A stretch of 64,000 bases of DNA from Dendrocalamus latiflorus (Eukaryota; Streptophyta; Magnoliopsida; Poales; Poaceae), in the NCBI GenBank assembly GCA_017311315.1, contig CM029660.1, forward strand, positions 30,699,410-30,763,409, given 5' to 3'. A model generated the notes under the pieces. The model worked only from the letters and a program-made list of their open reading frames with translations, was not told where the DNA came from and did not search any database. This document shows, one piece after another, positions 57,420 through 64,000 of the stretch (positions are counted from its first letter, which is position 1; the number at the start of each line of letters is the position of its first letter). The position numbers and the translations under genes were made by a program.

Positions 57420-57850
57420 GTATCCTGTCCGACTAGACCTCGACTCCTCCCTGAGTCTAGTCCGGTCCGCTTCGCTACACACGACCGCACCCGGCATCCT
57501 GATCGTTTGGACCTCTGACTCCTCCCTGAGCCTAGTCCCGATCCACTCGCCACTGCCCGTCGTGTCCACCCGACACCGACCGAGACCTCCGACTCCACCT
57601 AAGTCTAGTCCAGGTCTGTTCTGTCGCGCACAACCGTAACCGACCTCCAAACCGTCTGGACCTCTGACTCCTCCTTGAGCCTAGTCCCGGTTCTCTCATC
57701 GTCACCTGTCGTGTCCGTCACCGGTAGCTCCAGCTCCGGTTCCTCGTCTCCCGACTCGCAACCACCTCACCAGCCTCGATCATCTTCGGCATCACCGACC
57801 GTCTAGACCTCAACACCTCCTGTGCCTAGTCCCGGTCCTCCTTGCCTCAC
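57420..57850. repeat. Degenerate 70-80-bp tandem repeat
   Basis: The phrase GACTCCTCCCTGAGTCTAGT (with variants) recurs near 57440, 57510, 57590, 57665 and 57810, each followed by a C/G-rich stretch containing CGT(C/G)T or ACCG words. Confidence 0.65.
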
Positions 57851-58585
57851 CATGACCTAGCTCCGAAGTCCTGCAGTCACACAAACAAGCAAACCGTCAC
57901 ATAGCACCGCACGAAGCAGCATAATCGATAATAGCTCAAGTAAATGTACTCAACCCTAGAATACCCAAAACAAACTCAAACTCACTAAACCACCCGTCAA
58001 TTACTCATCACCAACATGGGGATACCTCCACATGGTCTCTCAAAAATAAATTCAAATAATCTTACTCATGAGAGCTCCTTGAAGACTTTTGAAGTTTTCT
58101 CTTTTTGGTATTTAATACCACTTATAGCATTTGAATTAGTTTCAGGATTTTGTATTACAATTTAGTCTCAATGACTAGCTGAGAAACAGCTGAGAAACCG
58201 ACTTACAAAAGTACAATAAATCTAAGATAATTTATCAGTATAGATTAATATTTGAGGATTAAAAGTAATAATGGTAACTATCTCAGATTATGAGCATATA
58301 AATGAGAATTTATTTCAAGAACAAGAAATATAGCAATTTAGCACAAGATGCATACACATTCAAATTTATCATGAACAAGGCATAAACATAGCATTTGAGA
58401 TAAAGTGCATAAGTTCATTACATGTAAAAGTTCATTACACCATAAAGATATTACATAAAAGTTCATTACATAAATATAGATTGATAAATTTGGGCTTCTT
58501 TACTTCTTCTTCATTGTGTTGCTTTCCCTTTTAAGCCTCTCCCCCTTGCACATCTTCTCCCCCTTTGGCATCAAAACACCAAAAA

Positions 58586-59900
58586 GGCTACTCTTGTGGT
58601 CTTTGAGGAGAAGGATCACGTCGACGACAGCGATCATACCGTACTGGAGATGGAGGACGAGCCAAAGCACGCTTGATAGATGTGACTCTCTTATCAATAG
58701 AGTCCATTCGGGAGGAAAGGGAGGTGAATGCCTCAGCCTGAGAGTCACGAATATGAATGATGGCTGAGTACATCTAAGAAAAGGAAACTTGTCCTTCTTC
58801 TTGCTGAGCTGCTGTAAGTTCTTCTTATCGTGGAACTCGAGGACGGGTAGCTGGAGGACTTGGAGGATCAGCTCTAGGCTTATAAGCCTTGTGGACACCG
58901 CCCAAACCTCCACGGAAATCAATCTTCCTAAGGATCAAAGCCATAATATATGGAGCATAATTAATCCTCTTAATCCTATCATTCTTGGAGGAAGCAATTT
59001 CCCGGATGATGAGATCGACCACATCAAACTTGCGGCCTTGCATAACATAGTTGATGAGATTCCATGCATGGCCTCTGATCGCATCATAATTTTCACTCCT
59101 TGAAAGAATGGTGTGGTTGATGATCCGATTGACCAGGCTTGGGATGGGAAGAAGTCCAACGAGCTTGCCTGGGATAAACCTCAAATTCTGATCATAATAC
59201 TCTGATAGGGCGGGAAGCTCAAGTGCAGGTCTGCCATAAACTTTCTCATATGCACTTGACTTCGTCCTCAAAGCCAGCTCAAACTCATGTTTATTAGAAT
59301 CTAGAGGTTGGCAGCCTGTCATCCAAGAAATGTGCTAGAAATCAGGAGAAATGTAGAGAGTAGCATAACACTGCCTGATGATATCCTCATTGTAGTCTAG
59401 TTTCAAAGTGACAAGATTCTGTATGTCAGCTCTCTGAAATAGTCTATAGGTTCTATCATACTTATCAATCGAGTCCAAGTGGTCCCAATCAACATATTTG
59501 TGATCAGCAAAAAGTCTTGATGGACCATAAAACTGTTCATAAACTTGCTCTTGAAACTTTGTATGAAACCTTGGATTGACAGAGTTGCAAGGAAGTATAA
59601 ATTGGTTTCTGTGACGCATCCGAGCATACTCATCAGCCGTGATCTTTTTGAGATCAATCTGGGGCTCTTCGTGATCAGGCATTTCTTCATCAAATTGCTC
59701 AAGAGGTGAGCTCTCATGTTGTCCTAACTTTGTCTCAGACTTAGAGGTAACTGCCTTTCCTTTGTCCTCTTGGCTTTTCTAGCAGTCTTTGAGGTGGCTG
59801 GAGGTGCCGGAGGAAGAACATTAGCTGCAGGAGATTCTGATGATTGACCCGAAGTCGCAGAGGAGTATACTTTGCAGCTAGGATTCCTTGTTCTAGGCAT
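58586..59900 (-). pseudogene. Broken plant transposon-type protein frame
   Basis: On the minus strand a protein can be followed from MPRTRNPSCKVYSSATSGQS (59900) through EYARMRHRNQFILPCNS, QFYGPSRLFADHKYVDWDHL, YATLYISPDF, ELALRTKSSAYEKVYGRPAL and IINHTILSRSENYDAIRGHA to a C-terminal RDPSPQRPQE near 58590. It resembles proteins annotated in rice as putative plant transposon or unclassified retrotransposon protein. A frameshift near 59740, a stop after YISPDF (59335-59337) and another near the C-terminus break it. No LTRs could be paired around it, and its biochemical role is unknown. Confidence 0.6.
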
Positions 59901-62734
59901 CTAAGAGCAAGGAGAAAAGGTATTAGAGAATATGGAGAGATTAAATAGGAAGGATTGAAAAGAAATGGAATGAGATCGCTATTTTATCAGGGAAATTGGA
60001 AGTACCGCCGTTCAAGATGCGGTAGTATCGCGCTCATCGAGCGGTAGTTTCGGTCTCCCTAACCATTTCTAGGGCAAACAATGTGTGTAATTTTTTTGGT
60101 GTTTTTCTTGGATTGAATCCATGGAATAGATGCACAAACATCATGTCGGATCCTAGAGCAACGACTCTGAAACTTTCTGTGTAAATCGCACTAGTCCAGG
60201 AACAGCTAGTGCACACAGCAGAACAAATATACATATCAAGTACAAACAACCAACTATATTAGATAAAAGAGTAAGACCTTATGGCCAAGTCTTATATCAA
60301 TACTCATTGGCAACAATAATAAAGCAAATAACTGCGGAAGCAAACTGATAAGAAGCGAAGCCCAGCCTACCCACAGACAAACGACAATAAGACGTGTCCT
60401 ACTCATTTTGGTCCTCACCGAAGTCGAAGGCATCTTCCTCTTTATGGAGATTGCAAGGTGAGTATAAACTTGTACTCCGCAAATCATATGGAGAAATGCA
60501 TCATAATGCTAAAAGGCATCAATGAAAGGCTTATAGGGTTAGTTTGCATAAAACAACATTTAATGAAATACAGTAGATAGATTGAAATTGCTGAATTAAA
60601 TATAGTAAGTAAGAATAGAACTTGTAATTGAAAATAATACCGTTAGTGCAGGCTCCGACCAAACACAGACCATCTTTTCCAAAAGATCTCGTATGGATTC
60701 CATCCATACACACACTTCCAAGTACTCATGGATTCCATCCATCCACGAGTTTTCAATCTCTCATGGATTCCATTCATCCATAAGATTTTCGTAAATCATT
60801 TTGAAAAACAAAGTCTAATCCATGAAAAACTTTTACTCGGTATGCCCATGACCGTGGGCATGGCTATCCAAGATAGATTATACACTCTACAGAGGTTGTA
60901 CAGCTTGACCCACAAGACATGATTATCCCAGATTGCCATCGGATTAACACACTTCCTTAGGTGTGTGGTGAGGTGATCATGACAAGGCCTTTACAATGCA
61001 AAGCCTTCAACTTGACTAGGCCAACTCTAAGGTTTCACCCCAGTAAGGAATCCACTAGACCGGAACCCCCTTTTGAGCCGAGTGAGACTTCTCATGGCCT
61101 ACGCCACACTCACTTTCAACCTACAACCTGACTCAGGTTGGGACCCACAAATTATTCAGCCAAGACTGTTCCATACTAACCTTGTGGTAGTACGATAGGG
61201 CTTTACAACAGTAGCTCACAGACCGGTCCTTAATTGACTTAGGCTCAACCATATACCCCTGTGCACGACAATCAACACTGTATCTCCGAACAATAGTGCA
61301 TGCCTGCACCCGCCAACTAACCATTAGCCTAGGTCTAAACTAGATTTTATATTTTATTTTGAAATAATTTTATAATCCTTCTTGACTCACCAAAGTTAAG
61401 AATACATTTCAAAAGTTTATCATTTTATGTGAAAAGGGTTTCCCAAAATAAAGATTAAGTCTACACTGGTCTAAGCATTTGATATTAAATTTCTCTAGCC
61501 AACACTAGTGCACTAACTAAAGTTTTAATCTAGGGTGATAAGGTATAAGGATTTGCAATGCCAAACGAGGTAATAACAAACAGGTATTATCCAAATTTAA
61601 AACTGAATTGAAATACGGTGAATAAAAATATGCATGCAGAATAATTTAAAATAATATAATTTTATTTTGAAATTTAGGATCAACATGATCAAGGAGTGAG
61701 ACTTGCCATGCTCTTCAGATCGGCGCAAATAAATTTAAAATAAATTCAAATAAAATTCCAATATTTAAATTGAGGCCATAAATGAATAGAATGGAATTTT
61801 TGATGAATTTAGAAATTTGAATGGGCTCAATCAGAGTTAGGACGAAGGAGAACGGGTTCTCGAAAATTTGAAATCAGGGAAAAAGAATAAATTGGATTTT
61901 TGGATTTATTTTTCTAAAGAAAAATGGAATTATGACATCATCATGACGTCAGCCCTGGGGGTGGACCGACTAACAGGTGGGCCCTGCTCTACATGGACCA
62001 AGTCCATGGGCCAGAGGAGAGATTGAGGTGGTAGGGTGCTGACATGGCAGATGACTGAGCAATTTTGCTGATGTGGCGGCCAGGTGGCGCTAACGTGGTT
62101 GCCATGTGGGTCTAGGGGCCTCTGGTGCTGACGTGGCAGCACACGTGGCTGCGACGTGTGCTCAGGTGCTGTGGTGGCCAGACATGTGTCTACCACATGG
62201 GTCGTCTGACACAGCGCTGTCCGAACGGGTGGCGCTAGCTTGGCGTTGTCTGAACGGGTGGCACTGGCGTGGCGCCGCGTGGCTGAGGTGGCGTGCCACT
62301 AGGCTCCATGTGGCATGCCATGTGGGCCTGGTGAGCTGACGTGGCCGACCGGTGAGGGAGGCGCTCGGGGATGGCAGCGGCGAGCGGCAATGAGCGGAGG
62401 AGTGAGAGGAGCGCACGGGGATTCTTCTGTACCTCGTCGGGGAGCTTGGCTGCGCTCGAAGATGGCCGACGACGAGGAGGCCGTAGGCGGCTCTCGGTGT
62501 AGCGGTGCTTCAGTGGGGTTGAGGCCCGGCCGAGGGGCGAGCGAGGTCGGGGGTGACCCGGTGAAGCCGAGGGTGGCGTCAGTGAAGCTCGGGGACGCTG
62601 GAGACGGCGGCGATTTCTCGCCGAAGTTCAAGGCGACGGCGAAGGTGGGGGAGCACGGCGCTGGAGTGCTCAAGAGGGAAAGGGGAGTGGAGGGGGAAGT
62701 AGTGCGGAGGAAGGGGGTGCCCGAGGAGGTATTT
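59901..62734. other. Repetitive gene-free stretch
   Basis: No supported gene. A GCGGTAGT word recurs near 60010-60050. From about 61700 to 62734 A/T-rich sequence passes into a G/C-rich block that, on the minus strand, looks like an LTR leader. Open frames at 62106-62830 and their reverse are composition shadows. Confidence 0.4.
60690..60785. repeat. Short tandem repeat, about 34 bp
   Basis: CATGGATTCCATCCATCC-type units recur three times (near 60694, 60728 and 60762). Confidence 0.7.
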
Positions 62735-64000
62735 TGTAACACCCTGAAAAATGTGAATATTAAATTCTGGAGTTTTTGGATTATTTTATTTGTTTTCTAT
62801 TTGGATTTGAGGTTTATGGAATTTTTCTGAGAGAAAGTTGATGGAGGTTCCAAAAGTTAAAGAAGAAATAAACATGTTTAAATAACAGAAAGTTAAAAAT
62901 TTAAGTAAGAATCTGAAAAGATGATCCAGAAAGGAATGGGGGGAAATTTTGGTTTAAATATAAATCTTTCATCCTTAAATAATGGCATGAATAACAAGGA
63001 AAGCAAATAAATTAAATGCCAACACTAGTTGAAAATATTTTTATTGAGTCCAGAATGTCATCAGGAACTTCTGTGAATTTTTCCTGAATTTTTGGATGTA
63101 TTTTCATATTTTTCTGACCTTATTAGGATTTCCTGGCAAATTCTAAAAGCTAAAAATTAAAATCTGGAAAAATCAGAAATTCAGCTCACCCTGCGGCCGC
63201 CGCGTGGACGGCCAGATGCCGCCCACGTCACCGCGCCCATCCCGCCTTTCCCTCCTCTCTGGCTGCCACCTGGACGGTCCCGATCAGCGCCACGTAGCCC
63301 CCGCCCGCGCCATCCATCCGCCCGCCTCGCGCCCTCACCCGGCCGCCCGATGCGCGTCTCGGCCCATCCGGCCCGTCCGCTCCCTCGCGCCCCTCGCCCG
63401 CTGACCGGTGGGGCCGAGTCGTCAGACTCCTTCTTCCTCCTCCCCCTTCTTCTCCACGCGGCCGCGCCCCTCGCGCCAGCTCCCTCTCGCGGCTCCGCAG
63501 CAAATCCTTCACCTCGCGGGCAAATTTAAAAAAAATATGGTTACAGGAGGGGGGACTCACCTTCCCGCCACCTCTCTCCTGCGCAATCTCGGTGAGATTT
63601 CGTCCATCCCCCCTGCCAACATGAACAGAGCGGAGGTCGCCGCTGCCCCGCCGCGCGTCCCCCTCTCCAGCTATAAAAAGGCTTGCCTGAGAGCTTCAAC
63701 CGCGTCGCAACTCCCTCCTCTCCCCCTCCCCTGGTTGCAATTGCATCGAGAGGCCCAATTCCCTGTTGGCCTCCCCCTTCTCTCCCAACTCCGGCGACCA
63801 AGCCGCCGCCGCTCCCGGCCGCCTCCAAGCAATCCCGAGCTCCCAGAGCTTCGCGGGAGCAAGGTGAAGCTATCCCCGCCTTTCCCCGTGCCTCCCGTGG
63901 TCTCCACCTCGCCGTCACCGAGGCTCCTACCCGAGCCGCCGCCGTCGCTCGCCGCCAGACCTCTCCGGCCACCAACGTTCCCAGCCGCCTACACCAGAAG
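62735..64000 (+). mobile_element. Probable Gypsy-type LTR, running off the window
   Basis: Begins TGTAACACCCTGAAAAATG, a start seen in many grass Gypsy LTRs. An A/T-rich U3-like part (to about 63180) gives way to a G/C-rich region with a TATA box at 63672-63680 and a C/T-rich leader. The other end lies outside the window, so length and class are open. Confidence 0.5.
63672..63680 (+). promoter_or_regulatory. TATA box of the right-end LTR
   Basis: TATAAAAAG in a G/C-rich surround, followed about 30 bases later by a pyrimidine-rich segment typical of a plant transcript start. Confidence 0.55.

Larger units (their letters stand above)
54430..58585. other. Decayed retrotransposon sequence, no intact gene
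   Basis: Mostly A/T-rich. Near 55640-55670 and 58545-58590 the minus strand carries polypurine-tract-like AAAAAGGGGGAGATTGAAAG and CCAAAGGGGGAGAA, as next to 3' LTRs of plant Copia elements. A G homopolymer lies at 56129-56141. Repeats at 56340-56450 and 57420-57850 are listed separately. Confidence 0.45.

Noticed and set aside
62299..63975. G/C-rich frames at the right end as genes
   Set aside because: Low-complexity Pro/Arg/Gly composition with no domain; they lie in LTR-like sequence.

Overview
This is nuclear DNA from a grass, most likely rice or a close Oryza relative. The genes are spliced with GT-AG introns, and the window has a cluster of plant GT37 fucosyltransferases, Stowaway and hAT miniature elements, Copia and Gypsy retrotransposons, and a gene-capturing Helitron-like element. 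No prokaryotic operon, rRNA, tRNA or CRISPR array is visible. The species call is inference from sequence style.

Ordinary host genes are few. A one-exon EF-hand protein lies at 1728-2018 (-). A seven-exon TMEM53/DUF829 gene lies at 12598-17972 (-); its exons join in frame to 405 codons. Two intact two-exon xyloglucan-type fucosyltransferase genes lie at 37033-38900 (-) and 52458-54429 (+). A third fucosyltransferase copy at 20054-21096 (-) is a clear pseudogene. The three copies form a dispersed cluster separated by transposons.

The left end (1-12.6 kb) holds a CACTA transposase remnant and a degenerate minus-strand Copia element whose gag is split by a plus-strand Copia element with two LTRs (6402-10259).

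The most striking object is a young LTR retrotransposon at 23064-34282. It has 246-bp LTRs differing at about two positions and an exact TATTT target duplication. It has no reverse transcriptase, RNase H or integrase. It carries an intact gag-protease frame (813 aa, minus = sense strand), three different tandem arrays (65 bp, 104 bp as two 52-bp monomers, and 61 bp), and an intact antisense gene on the plus strand. That gene's four exons join in frame to 939 codons ending in a coiled coil. The layout fits a non-autonomous Tat-lineage Gypsy element with an antisense ORF.

At 39877-45843 a Helitron-like element (5' TC, 3' CTAG, A/T insertion site) carries pieces of four unrelated genes: an ARM-repeat/U-box-type protein, ribosomal protein S8, a Sec24-like COPII protein (two exons duplicated in tandem) and a catalase. 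At 47428-51002 a hAT-like element with an exact 8-bp target duplication encloses the 3' part of a Copia element (RNase H and LTR). The right end (54.4-64 kb) is mostly decayed retrotransposon sequence, including a broken plant-transposon-type protein frame and the start of an LTR that runs off the window.
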